Shown piece by piece: positions 26,592-35,217 of a stretch of DNA of 64,000 nucleotides. The first letter of the stretch is position 1; every line of letters begins with the position of its first letter. Source of the DNA: Mycolicibacterium chubuense NBB4 (GTDB taxonomy: Bacteria > Actinomycetota > Actinomycetes > Mycobacteriales > Mycobacteriaceae); assembly GCF_000266905.1 (NCBI RefSeq), contig NC_018027.1, positions 4,898,001 to 4,962,000 of the forward strand, read 5' to 3'. Under the pieces are notes generated by a model, which ran no database searches, was not told the origin of the DNA, and worked only from the letters and a program-made list of their open reading frames with translations. A program made the translations under genes and the position numbers.

Positions 26592-27287
26592 ATGTCCGGG
26601 ACGTCTGAGTCGCCAGTAGGCACGCCGGCGCGCGCCGCCGGCGCCGGGGCTGAGTCGCGGCCCCGTCAGGTGATGAACGTGGCCGTGCTCGCCGAATCCG
26701 AGCTCGGTTCCGAGGCGCAGCGGGAACGGCGCAAACGCATTCTCGACGCCACCCTGGCGATCGCGTCCAAGGGCGGTTACGAGGCGGTGCAGATGCGCGC
26801 CGTGGCCGAACGCGCCGACGTCGCGGTCGGCACGCTCTACCGGTACTTCCCGTCGAAGGTGCACCTGCTGGTGTCGGCGCTCGGCCGCGAGTTCGAGCGG
26901 ATCGACGCCAAGACCGATCGGGCCGTGCTGGCCGCGGGCGCCACCCCGTACCAGCGGCTCAACATCATGGTGGGCAAGCTCAACCGGGCGATGCAGCGCA
27001 ACCCGTTGCTCACCGAGGCGATGACGCGCGCGTTCGTGTTCGCCGACGCGTCGGCCGCAGGCGAGGTGGACCACGTCGGCAAGCTGATGGACTCGATGTT
27101 CGCGCGCGCGATGAGCGACGGCGAACCGACCGAGGACCAGTACCACATCGCGCGGGTCATCTCCGACGTGTGGCTGTCGAACCTGCTGGCGTGGCTGACG
27201 CGGCGCGCCTCGGCGACCGACGTCAGCAAGCGGCTGGACCTGGCCGTGCGGCTGCTGATCGGGGACGGCGACCAACCTAAGATCTAA
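26592..27287 (+). CDS. kstR: TetR-family repressor KstR
   Basis: Master repressor of cholesterol catabolism, ortholog of Rv3574, relieved by 3-oxo-4-cholestenoate CoA-type ligands in the known system. The HTH covers VQMRAVAERADVAVGTLYRY at about 74-93, then FPSKVHLLVSAL. The C-terminal domain through LLAWLTRRASATDVSKRLDL is characteristic of KstR. At 231 residues it is about 30 longer than the M. tuberculosis form owing to a Gly/Ala/Ser-rich N-terminus. An ATG at 26673 would give the shorter length. GAAGGAG lies 11 nt before the ATG at 26592. Confidence 0.94.
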   Translation: MSGTSESPVGTPARAAGAGAESRPRQVMNVAVLAESELGSEAQRERRKRILDATLAIASKGGYEAVQMRAVAERADVAVGTLYRYFPSKVHLLVSALGREFERIDAKTDRAVLAAGATPYQRLNIMVGKLNRAMQRNPLLTEAMTRAFVFADASAAGEVDHVGKLMDSMFARAMSDGEPTEDQYHIARVISDVWLSNLLAWLTRRASATDVSKRLDLAVRLLIGDGDQPKI

Positions 27288-27290
27288 CGG

Positions 27291-28046
27291 GTGAGCGAAC
27301 TGCCGCCCGAGCTGTCGACCGCCCTGGACACCGTCGCGCGGACGCCGCGGCTGCTGGTGACCTCTGACTTCGACGGCACGCTGTCGCCCATCGTGAGCAA
27401 CCCGTCCGACGCGCGTCCCATCCCGGAGGCCGGCCGGACGCTGGTCCAACTCGCCGAACTGCCCTCGACCTCCGTCGCGCTGATCTCCGGGCGCGCCCTG
27501 CGCGACCTGCGGGTGCTGTCGTCGATGCCGGACATCGTGCACCTGGTCGGCAGCCACGGCGCCGAGTTCGACTCCGGGTTCTCGCACGACATCGACGAGG
27601 CGTTGCTGCAGACGATCACCGACACGCTGGCCGGGATCGCCTCGGGGAGACCGGGCGTGACGGTCGAGACCAAGCCGGCCAGTGTCGCACTGCACGTGCG
27701 CAACGCATCCGAGGACGACGCCGAAGCCGCACTGGCCGCCGCCTGGGACGCCGCCGCGGGCTGGGACGCGCACACCACCACCGGCAAGGCGGTGCTCGAG
27801 TTCGCGGTGATCTCGACCGACAAGGGCGAGGCCATCGAGATCCTGCGCAGCGAGCACGACGCGTCGGCGGTGGTGTTCTTCGGCGACGACGTCACCGACG
27901 AGAAGGCGTTCCGCCGCTTGACCGACGCCGATGTCGGCGTGAAGGTCGGCCCCGGCGACACGCTGGCGGGCTATCGGGTCGATTCGCCCCACGACGTCGC
28001 GGTTGCGCTGCGGTACCTGCTGACGTCGCGCGCACAGGCGGACTAA
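27291..28046 (+). CDS. otsB: Trehalose-6-phosphate phosphatase
   Basis: HAD-superfamily phosphatase of 251 residues, releasing trehalose from trehalose-6-phosphate. HAD motif I is SDFDGTLSPI at about 22-31, motif II ALISGRALRDL near 64, and motif IV FFGDDVTDEKAF near 198. The size is that of the single-domain OtsB. GTG start 3 nt after kstR, so the two are likely co-transcribed. No otsA is nearby. Its 3' end overlaps the convergent LacI gene by 4 nt. Confidence 0.87.
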   Translation: MSELPPELSTALDTVARTPRLLVTSDFDGTLSPIVSNPSDARPIPEAGRTLVQLAELPSTSVALISGRALRDLRVLSSMPDIVHLVGSHGAEFDSGFSHDIDEALLQTITDTLAGIASGRPGVTVETKPASVALHVRNASEDDAEAALAAAWDAAAGWDAHTTTGKAVLEFAVISTDKGEAIEILRSEHDASAVVFFGDDVTDEKAFRRLTDADVGVKVGPGDTLAGYRVDSPHDVAVALRYLLTSRAQAD

Positions 28047-29143
28047 GCGGGCGGACCCGACGTGCGCCCGCGCACCACCGCGGTGTCGAGCACCTCGGTG
28101 ACGGGCAGCCCGGACCGCGGCGGATTGTGCAGCAATTCCCCTGCACGCCTTCCCTTTTCGACACTCGGCTGCACGACCGTCGTCAGGCCCCGCTGGCGGG
28201 CCTCGGGCACACCGTCGAAGCCGGTCACCGTCATCTGCCCCGGCACGTAGATGCCGCGGGCCCGCAGACGGTCCATCGCCGAGAGTGCCAGGACGTCCGC
28301 GGTGCACATCAGCGCGGTGATGCGGGGATTGGCTTCCAGCGCGACGTCGGCTCCCGCGCCGCCGGACGTCGGCAGATGCTCGTAGCTCTCCACGATGGTC
28401 AGGGACTCGGGGTCCAGCCCGGCAGCCGTCATCGCGTCGTAGACGCCGCGGATGCGCTCGCTCTGCACGTGGAAGTGCGGCGTGGCCACGCGCTCCGGGT
28501 CGGCGAGTGCCGGTCGCGGACCGCCGTGCGGCAACTCCCGGCCGAGCCGCATCGTCAGCAGCCCGATCTCGCGGTGCCCGAGTTCGAGGACGTACTCGGC
28601 GAGGCCGCGCATCGCCGCGCGATCGTCGATGCCCACGCAGGAGGTGCCCGCGATGTTCTTGGGTTGGTCGACCACCACGACCGGAAGGTGGCGTTGCAGC
28701 ACCACGGGCAGGTAGGGGTCGTCGTCGGAGGCGGAGTAGACGACGAAGCCGTCGACGCCCGCCGCCAGCACGGCGGCCGAGCCGTCGGTCACGCTGCGAT
28801 TGGGGCCGACCGCGACCAGCAGCAGGCCCTGGCCGACGGCTTCACACGACTCGGCAAGGCCGGCAACGAAATCCAGCGCTGCGGGATCGCTGAAGGAGTA
28901 GTTGAGCGGCTCGGTGATCATCAGTCCCACCGCGCCGGCCCTTCTGGTCCGCAGCGACCGCGCCACGGGGTCGGGTCCGGGATAGCCGAGGCGCTTCGCC
29001 GTCGAGAGCACGCGCTCGCGTAATTCGGCCGACAACTGGTCGGGGCGGTTGTAGGCGTTGGAGACTGTGGTGCGCGAGACCTTCAGCTCGGCAGCCAAAG
29101 AAGCCAGGGTGGCGCGACGCCTGGGCGTGGGACTCCTGGACAT
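28043..29143 (-). CDS. LacI-family regulator
   Basis: Regulator of 366 residues, ortholog by position of Rv3575c. The N-terminal HTH is ATLASLAAELKVSRTTVSNA at 11-30, followed by the hinge helix region and a periplasmic-binding-protein-like sugar domain (VGLMITEPLNYSFSDPAALD near 72, VTGFDGVPEARQRGLTTVVQ near 310). Neighbouring otsB suggests a trehalose or sugar signal, but no operator or ligand evidence is visible. Start is close to the znu promoter region on the other strand. Confidence 0.85.
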   Translation of the reverse strand: MSRSPTPRRRATLASLAAELKVSRTTVSNAYNRPDQLSAELRERVLSTAKRLGYPGPDPVARSLRTRRAGAVGLMITEPLNYSFSDPAALDFVAGLAESCEAVGQGLLLVAVGPNRSVTDGSAAVLAAGVDGFVVYSASDDDPYLPVVLQRHLPVVVVDQPKNIAGTSCVGIDDRAAMRGLAEYVLELGHREIGLLTMRLGRELPHGGPRPALADPERVATPHFHVQSERIRGVYDAMTAAGLDPESLTIVESYEHLPTSGGAGADVALEANPRITALMCTADVLALSAMDRLRARGIYVPGQMTVTGFDGVPEARQRGLTTVVQPSVEKGRRAGELLHNPPRSGLPVTEVLDTAVVRGRTSGPPA

Positions 29144-29231
29144 GCTCCTTGAGGTTAGCCGATGGATGGGCCGCCAGCGGTCACCCGCACACCGGCGCGG
29201 CTGCGCGGCGGGCTTGACGGTGCGCTACAGT

Positions 29232-29250
29232 TATTGGAAACGATTTTCAT
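29232..29250. promoter_or_regulatory. Zur box upstream of zinc ABC transporter
   Basis: TATTGGAAACGATTTTCAT is an imperfect palindrome close to the mycobacterial Zur consensus (TGAAAATCATTTTCA type). It lies 18 nt upstream of the znuA start, where a zinc-loaded Zur repressor would block transcription. Confidence 0.8.
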
Positions 29251-29268
29251 TTGTACCGGGAGATGCGC

Positions 29269-30168
29269 ATGCGAGCCCTCGTCGCCGCCGGAGCGGCCGC
29301 CCTGCTGACCGTCACCGTCGCGGCCTGCTCGCACGGCCAGAACGCCGAGCACGGCACCCCGAACGTCGTCGCCTCGACCGATGTCTGGGGCAGCGTCGCC
29401 AGTGCCGTGGTCGGAGACCACGCGACCGTGACGTCCATCGTCCACGGCACCGCCGCCGATCCGCACTCCTTCGAGGCCAGCCCCACCGAGGTCGCCAAGG
29501 TCGCCGACGCGTCGCTGGTCGTCTACAACGGCGGCCACTACGACCGCTGGATGGAGGACATCCTCGGCAACGCGCCGGCGGTGCCGAAGGTCGACGCCTA
29601 CTCGCTGCTGGTCCCGGCGCAGCAGCCCGCCAACGAACACGTCTTCTACGATCTGCCGACGGTCAAACAGGTCGCCGAGAAGATCGCCGACACCATGGGT
29701 CAGGCCGACTCCGCCCATGCGGCCGACTACACCGCCAAAGCCGATCGATTCGGCGAGGCCCTCGACACTCTCGCCATGGCCGAGCGCGCGATCGGCGAGT
29801 CCCACCCGGGCGCCTCCGTGGTCGCCACCGAACCCGTCGCCTACTACGCTCTGCGCAACGCCGGGATCCAGGACAAGACGCCGCCGTCGTTCGCGAATGC
29901 GATGGAGGAGGGCAGTGACCCCTCACCCGCCGACGTCGCCGCCGTGCTGGACCTGATCAACGCCCACAAGGTCTCCGCGATCGTGATCAACACCCAGACG
30001 GAAAGCCCTGTGAGCAAACGCATCTCGGATGCCGCCCGCAAGGCCGCCCTCCCCGTCATCTCGGTCACCGAGACGCTGCCCGCCGGCATGGACTACCTGC
30101 AGTGGCAGCGTAAGACTGTCGACGAGATCGGGGCTGCGTTGGCCAGCGCGCCGGCTCCCACCCGATAG
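29269..30168 (+). CDS. znuA: Zinc ABC transporter substrate-binding lipoprotein
   Basis: Cluster A-I metal-binding lipoprotein of 299 residues. The signal sequence MRALVAAGAAALLTVTVAAC ends in a lipobox with the lipidated cysteine at residue 20. Likely zinc ligands are His in DPHSFE near 64, His in GGHYDRW near 86 and His in NEHVFYD near 124. There is no long His-rich loop. The ATG at 29269 has GGGAG 6 nt upstream; the earlier ATG two codons ahead is too close to it. Delivers Zn to the permease encoded two genes downstream, and is preceded by a Zur box. Confidence 0.85.
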   Translation: MRALVAAGAAALLTVTVAACSHGQNAEHGTPNVVASTDVWGSVASAVVGDHATVTSIVHGTAADPHSFEASPTEVAKVADASLVVYNGGHYDRWMEDILGNAPAVPKVDAYSLLVPAQQPANEHVFYDLPTVKQVAEKIADTMGQADSAHAADYTAKADRFGEALDTLAMAERAIGESHPGASVVATEPVAYYALRNAGIQDKTPPSFANAMEEGSDPSPADVAAVLDLINAHKVSAIVINTQTESPVSKRISDAARKAALPVISVTETLPAGMDYLQWQRKTVDEIGAALASAPAPTR

Positions 30169-30178
30169 CCGGTCGGAC

Positions 30179-31012
30179 GTGTCCGCTCAACCCCGCGAGG
30201 TCTTCTCGTTCACCCACGCATGCCTCGCCTTCGGTGACCGCGTGCTGTGGGACGACCTCGATCTGTCCGTGCGTGCAGGCGAATTCGTCGCCGTCCTGGG
30301 ACCCAACGGCACCGGCAAGACGTCCCTGCTGAAGGTGCTGCTGGGGCAGGTCGAGCTCAGCGCAGGCACGGCGACCGTCGGTGGCGAACCCGTCCGAGCA
30401 GGCAGCCGGAGCATCGGCTACGTGCCTCAGCACCGGTCCATCGATCGCGGTGTGTCACTGCGCGGGTGCGATCTCGTCGGCCTCGGGTACGACGGCCACC
30501 GCTGGGGCGTGGCCGGCTGGCAACGGGAGACGCGCAACGCCAAGCGCGACGCGGTGCACCGCGCACTGGCCGCGGTCAACGGCACACACCTGTCCGGGGT
30601 CTCCGTCGGCGTGATGTCGGGCGGTGAACTCCAGCGGGTTCGCATCGCCCAGGCCCTGGCCACCGACCCGGCGCTGCTGCTGTGCGACGAGCCGCTGCTG
30701 AACCTCGATCCTGCCAACGCCCGGCTGGTGTGCGCCCTGATCGACCAGCGGCGCCGGGAGGCCGGCACGGCGGTCCTGTTCGTCACCCACGAGGTCGATC
30801 CCGTTCTGCCGTACGTGGATCGGGTGATCTACCTCGTCGACGGCCGTTTCCGGATCGGCACCGTCGAGGAGGTGATGACGTCGCAGACCCTCTCCGAGCT
30901 GTACCGCGCCGACATCGAGGTGATCAAGGTCGGTGGCCGCTACATCGTCGTCGGTGAGCACAGCCAGTATCAGCACAACCACGCCGGCCACCCGGGGCAC
31001 GTCCATGAATGA
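30179..31012 (+). CDS. znuC: Zinc ABC transporter ATPase with His-rich tail
   Basis: ATP-binding subunit of 277 residues. It has Walker A GPNGTGKTSLL at about 41-51, Q-loop YVPQHRS near 82, the ABC signature MSGGELQRVRIAQAL near 143 and Walker B ALLLCDEPLLNLD near 165. The last 20 residues (VGEHSQYQHNHAGHPGHVHE) hold five histidines, a plausible zinc-binding or sensing tail. GTG start 10 nt after znuA; the stop overlaps the permease start by 8 nt. Energises zinc uptake. Confidence 0.87.
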   Translation: MSAQPREVFSFTHACLAFGDRVLWDDLDLSVRAGEFVAVLGPNGTGKTSLLKVLLGQVELSAGTATVGGEPVRAGSRSIGYVPQHRSIDRGVSLRGCDLVGLGYDGHRWGVAGWQRETRNAKRDAVHRALAAVNGTHLSGVSVGVMSGGELQRVRIAQALATDPALLLCDEPLLNLDPANARLVCALIDQRRREAGTAVLFVTHEVDPVLPYVDRVIYLVDGRFRIGTVEEVMTSQTLSELYRADIEVIKVGGRYIVVGEHSQYQHNHAGHPGHVHE

Positions 31013-31871
31013 CAAACTGCGCGAGCTCTTTTCGAATTTCTTCGCGTTCGACACCACCGCGGACCTGCTCAGCCGTGACTTCGTGCAGCAGGCGCTGCTG
31101 GCCTCGGCCCTGCTGGCGCTGGTGTCGGGCCTGATCGGCCCGTTCATCGTGATGCGGCAGATGTCGTTCGCGGTGCACGGATCCAGCGAATTATCGCTCA
31201 CCGGAGCGGCTTTCGCACTGCTCGCGGGTTTCAACGTCGGCGTCGGCTCCCTGCTCGGCTGCGGCCTGGCCGCAGTGCTGTTCGGCATCCTCGGCCAGCG
31301 GGCCCGCGAACGCGACTCGGCGATCGGTGTGGTGCTGGCCTTCGGGCTCGGCCTGGCCGTGCTGTTCATCCACCTCTACCCCGGCCGCACCGGCACCAGT
31401 TTCGCGCTGCTGACCGGACAGATCGTCGGCGTCGGCTATTCGGGCCTGGCATTGCTCGCGGTCGTGACGGTGCTGGTGATCGCGGTGCTCGCGGTCGCGT
31501 ACCGCCCGCTGCTGTTCGCCACCGTCGACCCGGAAGTGGCGGCCGGCCGCGGCGTGCCGGTGCGGGCGCTGGGCATCGTCTTCGCCGCGCTGGTCGGTGT
31601 CACCGCGGCGCAGGGGGTGCAGATCGTCGGAGCACTCCTGGTGATGTCGCTGCTCATCACCCCCGCCGCGGCCGCGGCGCGGATCTTCGGCTCACCGATG
31701 GCGGCGATGCTGGCCTCGGTGGTGTTCGCGGAGGTGGCCGCGATCGGCGGCATCCTGCTCTCACTGGCACCCGGCGTGCCGGTGTCGGTCTTCGTCACGA
31801 CGATCTCGTTCGCGATCTACCTCGTGTGCTGGCTGATCTCGAGCCGTCGGCGTGACGTCGCGCCGCACTAG
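31005..31871 (+). CDS. znuB: Zinc ABC transporter permease
   Basis: ABC-3-family permease of 288 residues with about eight hydrophobic helices, beginning at ALLASALLALVSGLIGPFIV. The family hallmark MRQMSFAVHGSSELSLTGAA (about 49-68) contacts the ATPase. The ATG overlaps the znuC 3' end by 8 nt, showing tight coupling. It completes a znuA-znuC-znuB operon. The metal is taken as zinc because of the Zur box; manganese permeases look similar. Confidence 0.86.
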   Translation: MNDKLRELFSNFFAFDTTADLLSRDFVQQALLASALLALVSGLIGPFIVMRQMSFAVHGSSELSLTGAAFALLAGFNVGVGSLLGCGLAAVLFGILGQRARERDSAIGVVLAFGLGLAVLFIHLYPGRTGTSFALLTGQIVGVGYSGLALLAVVTVLVIAVLAVAYRPLLFATVDPEVAAGRGVPVRALGIVFAALVGVTAAQGVQIVGALLVMSLLITPAAAAARIFGSPMAAMLASVVFAEVAAIGGILLSLAPGVPVSVFVTTISFAIYLVCWLISSRRRDVAPH

Positions 31872-31881
31872 GCTGGGCGCC

Positions 31882-32646
31882 GTGCCCACCGTGACGGTCG
31901 ATCTGAACGCCGACCTCGGCGAGAGCTTCGGGGTGTGGCAGCTCGGTGACGACGACGCCATGCTCGACATCATCACCAGCGCCAACGTCGCCTGCGGGTT
32001 CCACGCCGGCGATGCGGCCACGCTCGCTCGGACCTGCCGCGCCGCGGCCGCCCGCGGCGTCCGTATCGGCGCGCAGGTCAGCTACCGCGATCTCGCGGGC
32101 TTCGGCCGCCGGTTCATCGACGTGCCGCCCGACGAGCTGATCGCAGACGTCATCTACCAGATCGGTGCGCTGCAGGCCCTGGCCAAGGCGTCGGGGGCCG
32201 CGGTCAGCTACGTCAAACCCCACGGTGCGCTGTACAACGCGATCGTCACCAATCAGGCCCAGGCCGGTGCCGTCGCCGCAGCAGTGCACACCGTGGACCC
32301 GAACCTGCCGGTGCTCGGGCTCGCCGGGTCGGCGTTCTTCGTCGAGGCCGAGAGGGTCGGGTTGCGCACGGTGCCCGAGGCATTCGCCGACCGGTCCTAT
32401 CGCCCCGACGGCCGACTGGTGTCCCGACGAGAGCGCAACGCGGTGCTCTCCGATGTCGACGAGATCAGCGACCGGGTGGCGTCGATGGTCCAGCGCGGCC
32501 GTGTCGCGGCGGTCGACGGATCGACCATCCCCATCACCGTCGCATCGGTCTGCGTGCACGGCGACTCCCCCGGCGCGGTGCGCATCGCGAGCGCGGTGCG
32601 CGACCGGCTCACCTCCGACGGGGTGGCCCTGGCCCCGTTCAGCTAG
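31882..32646 (+). CDS. pxpA: LamB/YcsF family 5-oxoprolinase subunit A
   Basis: Protein of 254 residues of the LamB/YcsF family, subunit A of bacterial 5-oxoprolinase, which with PxpB and PxpC converts 5-oxoproline to glutamate. The hallmark start VDLNADLGESFGVW is at 6-19, CGFHAGDA near 40 and YVKPHGALYN near 110. PxpB/C are not in the window. GTG start 10 nt after znuB, so it may be part of the zinc operon; a link of 5-oxoproline to zinc is unexplained. The stop shares CTAG with the convergent ArsR stop. Confidence 0.85.
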   Translation: MPTVTVDLNADLGESFGVWQLGDDDAMLDIITSANVACGFHAGDAATLARTCRAAAARGVRIGAQVSYRDLAGFGRRFIDVPPDELIADVIYQIGALQALAKASGAAVSYVKPHGALYNAIVTNQAQAGAVAAAVHTVDPNLPVLGLAGSAFFVEAERVGLRTVPEAFADRSYRPDGRLVSRRERNAVLSDVDEISDRVASMVQRGRVAAVDGSTIPITVASVCVHGDSPGAVRIASAVRDRLTSDGVALAPFS

Positions 32647-32975
32647 CGCCGGCCCTGACTGTTGAGGCCCCCCACGACGGCTGCCAGCAGGCCCGGTATG
32701 GCCGCGTCCACCTCGTCGCGCCGCAACCGCTGACAGGTCGCACCGTCGAGCACGAGACGCTCGAGCACGCCGGCTTCGCGGAGGATCCTGAAGTGGTGGG
32801 TTGCCGTCGACTTGTTGATGCCGTCGTACAGCGCCCCGCACTGCAGCGGCGCGTCCGCGTTGTACAGCCGCCGCACGATCTCGAGGCGGACCGGATCGTG
32901 GAGCGCGCCCAGCACCTGCTGCACTGACCCCACCGGCCGGACCGCCCCGTCCGCGACCAGCATGTCCTCGGCCAT
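32643..32975 (-). CDS. ArsR-family regulator
   Basis: Winged-helix regulator of 110 residues. The HTH covers VRLEIVRRLYNADAPLQCGA and NKSTATHHFRILREAGVLER at about 33-75. There is no ArsR/SmtB metal cysteine pair (only single cysteines), so a non-metal signal is likely. The ATG at 32975 has GGAGG about 7 nt upstream, better than a GTG five codons earlier. Divergent from an MFS gene across a large inverted repeat, so it probably represses that transporter. Confidence 0.82.
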   Translation of the reverse strand: MAEDMLVADGAVRPVGSVQQVLGALHDPVRLEIVRRLYNADAPLQCGALYDGINKSTATHHFRILREAGVLERLVLDGATCQRLRRDEVDAAIPGLLAAVVGGLNSQGRR

Positions 32976-32998
32976 GGGAATAACCTCCACGCTGCCAA

Positions 32999-33064
32999 GT
33001 TTGATGATTGTCGAACCCAGTCTGGGGTTAACGTACGCTCAATCGGGTTCGATGTCCGTCAAAC
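32999..33064. promoter_or_regulatory. Inverted repeat in ArsR/MFS divergent promoter
   Basis: Arms 32999-33018 and 33045-33064 match in 15 of 20 positions (GTTTGAtG...TCGAACCC against its complement). The inner TCGAACCC/GGGTTCGA blocks are exact. It fills most of the gap between the two genes and is the expected ArsR binding region. Confidence 0.65.
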
Positions 33065-33089
33065 CTACTCATCTGGGGGTGGCACCGCG

Positions 33090-34292
33090 ATGGTGGCGTT
33101 GGACCGACCGATCGGCGAGACGCAGCGATGGGCCTACCCGCTGCTGCTGGTGCTCAGTGGCGTGGCGCTCGGGGTCTCGGGGCTGCCCGCGCCGCTGTAC
33201 GGCATCTACGAGTCGAGCTGGCACCTGTCGCCCCTGGCCACCACGATCGTGTTCGCCGTGTACGCGATAGCGGCGCTGGCCGCGGTGCTGGTGTCGGGCC
33301 GGATCTCCGACGTGGTGGGCCGCAAGCCGGTGCTTCTCGCCGCGCTCGCGGCGCTGCTCGTCGGGCTCGGAGTGTTCCTGGTCGCCGACAACATGGCGCT
33401 GCTGCTGCTCGCCCGCACGATCCACGGCGCGGCGGTCGGCTCCATCGTGGTGGCCGGTGCCGCCGCGCTGCTGGACCTGCGCCCCGACCACGGCGTGCGT
33501 TCGGGGCAGCTGTCCGGGGTCAGCTTCAACATCGGCATGACGGTGGCGATCATCGGATCCGCGCTGCTGGCGCAGTACGCTCCGCATCCGCTGCGGACGC
33601 CGTACGCGGTGGTCGCGGTGATCTGCCTCGTGGTCGGCGCCGGGGTGATCGCCCTGCACGAGCCTCACACCGCGCGCAGTCGGGGCCCGATCCGGATCGC
33701 CAGGCCCGCGGTGCCGCCGGAGATTCGCGCGGACTTCTGGTTCTCGGCCCTGGGGGCGATGGCGTCCTGGTCGGTGCTCGGCGTGCTGCTGTCGCTCTAC
33801 CCGTCGCTGGCCGCGCAGCAGACTCACATCGACAACCTGGTCTTCGGCGGCGCCGTGGTCGGGACCACCGCCTTCTCCGCCGCACTGGCGCAACTGGCCG
33901 CCACCCGACTGCCCGCCCGGTACTCGGCCATCATCGGCGACGTCGGGATGTCGGTCTCCCTGCTGTTGACGATCCCCGTGCTGCTCACCCACGAGTGGCA
34001 GCTGGTGTTCGTCGCCGCCGCTCTGCTCGGTACGACGTTCGGTCTGGGCTTCGGCGGATCGCTGCGGCACCTCGCCGACGTGGTGCCGGTCGGCCGGCGC
34101 GGCGAGACGATGTCGGCGTTCTACCTCGCGGCGTACACGGCGATGGCGGTGCCGACGCTCGTCGCCGGATGGGCGGCCACCCAGTGGGATCTCGCCGAGG
34201 TGTTCCCGTGGTTCGCCGGAACCGTCGCCACCGCCTGCCTGGGCGCCGCCGTCGCCGGGCTGCGCAGTACCAGGAGGATGCGCACCGCTTAG
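33090..34292 (+). CDS. MFS transporter
   Basis: Integral membrane protein of 400 residues with 12 predicted helices. Loop 2-3 carries the MFS motif GRISDVVGRKPVLL at about 71-84, and the C-terminal half has GLGFGGSLRHLADVVPVGRR in the matching loop. Probably an efflux pump for a small organic compound, as is usual for DHA1-like proteins next to an ArsR or TetR repressor. Substrate unknown. It is controlled by the divergent regulator at 32643, inferred from the shared operator-like repeat. Confidence 0.82.
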   Translation: MVALDRPIGETQRWAYPLLLVLSGVALGVSGLPAPLYGIYESSWHLSPLATTIVFAVYAIAALAAVLVSGRISDVVGRKPVLLAALAALLVGLGVFLVADNMALLLLARTIHGAAVGSIVVAGAAALLDLRPDHGVRSGQLSGVSFNIGMTVAIIGSALLAQYAPHPLRTPYAVVAVICLVVGAGVIALHEPHTARSRGPIRIARPAVPPEIRADFWFSALGAMASWSVLGVLLSLYPSLAAQQTHIDNLVFGGAVVGTTAFSAALAQLAATRLPARYSAIIGDVGMSVSLLLTIPVLLTHEWQLVFVAAALLGTTFGLGFGGSLRHLADVVPVGRRGETMSAFYLAAYTAMAVPTLVAGWAATQWDLAEVFPWFAGTVATACLGAAVAGLRSTRRMRTA

Positions 34293-34302
34293 GGTGGCGT
34301 TC

Positions 34303-35217
34303 ATGCGTCTGAAGCCGGGCCGGCCTGACCTGAAGGCCTACTCCGCCTACTTCGACCTCCCAACCGCACCGTCGAGCGCCCCGCTGACCGTGGCCTGGGC
34401 GGGCGTCACGACGCTACTGGTCGACGACGGTGACTCGACGGTCATGACCGACGGATTCTTCTCGCGCCCAGGCCTTTTGACCGTCGCCGCGCGCCCGCTG
34501 CAGTCGTCGTTGCCCCGCATCGAGAGCGCGCTGGCGCGGCTCGGTGTGGACCGCTTGGATGCGGTGACCCCGGTGCACACGCACTTCGATCACGCGATGG
34601 ACTCGGCGGTCGTCGCCCGCCTGACCGGCGCACGGCTCGTCGGAGGGACGTCGGCGGCCAACATCGGCCGCGGGCACGGTCTGGACCGCATCGATGTCGC
34701 TGTGCCCGGTACGCCCGTCACGGCCGGGAACTTCGACATCACGCTGATCGAGGGCCACCACTGTCCGCCGGACCGCTTCCCGGGCGCCATCACCGTCCCG
34801 GTCCCGCCGCAGGCGCGGGCGTCGGCGTACCGGTGTGGGGAGGCGTGGTCGACGCTCGTGCACCACCGGCCCACGGACCAGCGGCTGCTCATCGTCGGCA
34901 GTGCCGGATTCGTGCCCGGCGCGCTGGCCGGCCGACGCGCCGACGTGGTGTACCTCGGTGTCGGGCAACTCGGGCTGCAGCCGACCCGCTATCTGCGGCA
35001 GTACTGGCAGGAGACGGTCCGCGCGGTCGGCGCCCGCCGGGTCGTGCTGATTCACTGGGACGACTTCTTCCGCCCGCTGGACAAGCCGCTGCGCGCCCTG
35101 CCGTTCGCGGGTGACGACCTCGACGCCTCGATGCGGACGCTCACCGCACTCGCCGCCGAGGACGGCGTCCCGCTGCATCTCCCCACCCTCTGGCAGCGCA
35201 CCGATCCATGGAGCTGA
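34303..35217 (+). CDS. Metallo-beta-lactamase-fold hydrolase (Rv3577-like)
   Basis: MBL-fold protein of 304 residues. The metal motif HTHFDHAMDS (HxHxDH) is at about residues 90-99 and another metal histidine is in EGHHCPPDRF near 151; HWDDFF near 250 supplies the C-terminal histidine. No signal peptide. Ortholog by position of Rv3577. The ATG at 34303 has AGGGTGG about 5 nt upstream; a GTG three codons earlier is possible. It overlaps the next gene by 10 nt, so the two are translationally coupled. Substrate unknown. Confidence 0.78.
   Translation: MRLKPGRPDLKAYSAYFDLPTAPSSAPLTVAWAGVTTLLVDDGDSTVMTDGFFSRPGLLTVAARPLQSSLPRIESALARLGVDRLDAVTPVHTHFDHAMDSAVVARLTGARLVGGTSAANIGRGHGLDRIDVAVPGTPVTAGNFDITLIEGHHCPPDRFPGAITVPVPPQARASAYRCGEAWSTLVHHRPTDQRLLIVGSAGFVPGALAGRRADVVYLGVGQLGLQPTRYLRQYWQETVRAVGARRVVLIHWDDFFRPLDKPLRALPFAGDDLDASMRTLTALAAEDGVPLHLPTLWQRTDPWS

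Noticed and set aside
27291..29143. Trehalose utilisation operon with its own LacI repressor
   Set aside because: otsB is a biosynthetic phosphatase co-directional with kstR, while the LacI gene is convergent with it. No shared promoter or operator supports such a unit.
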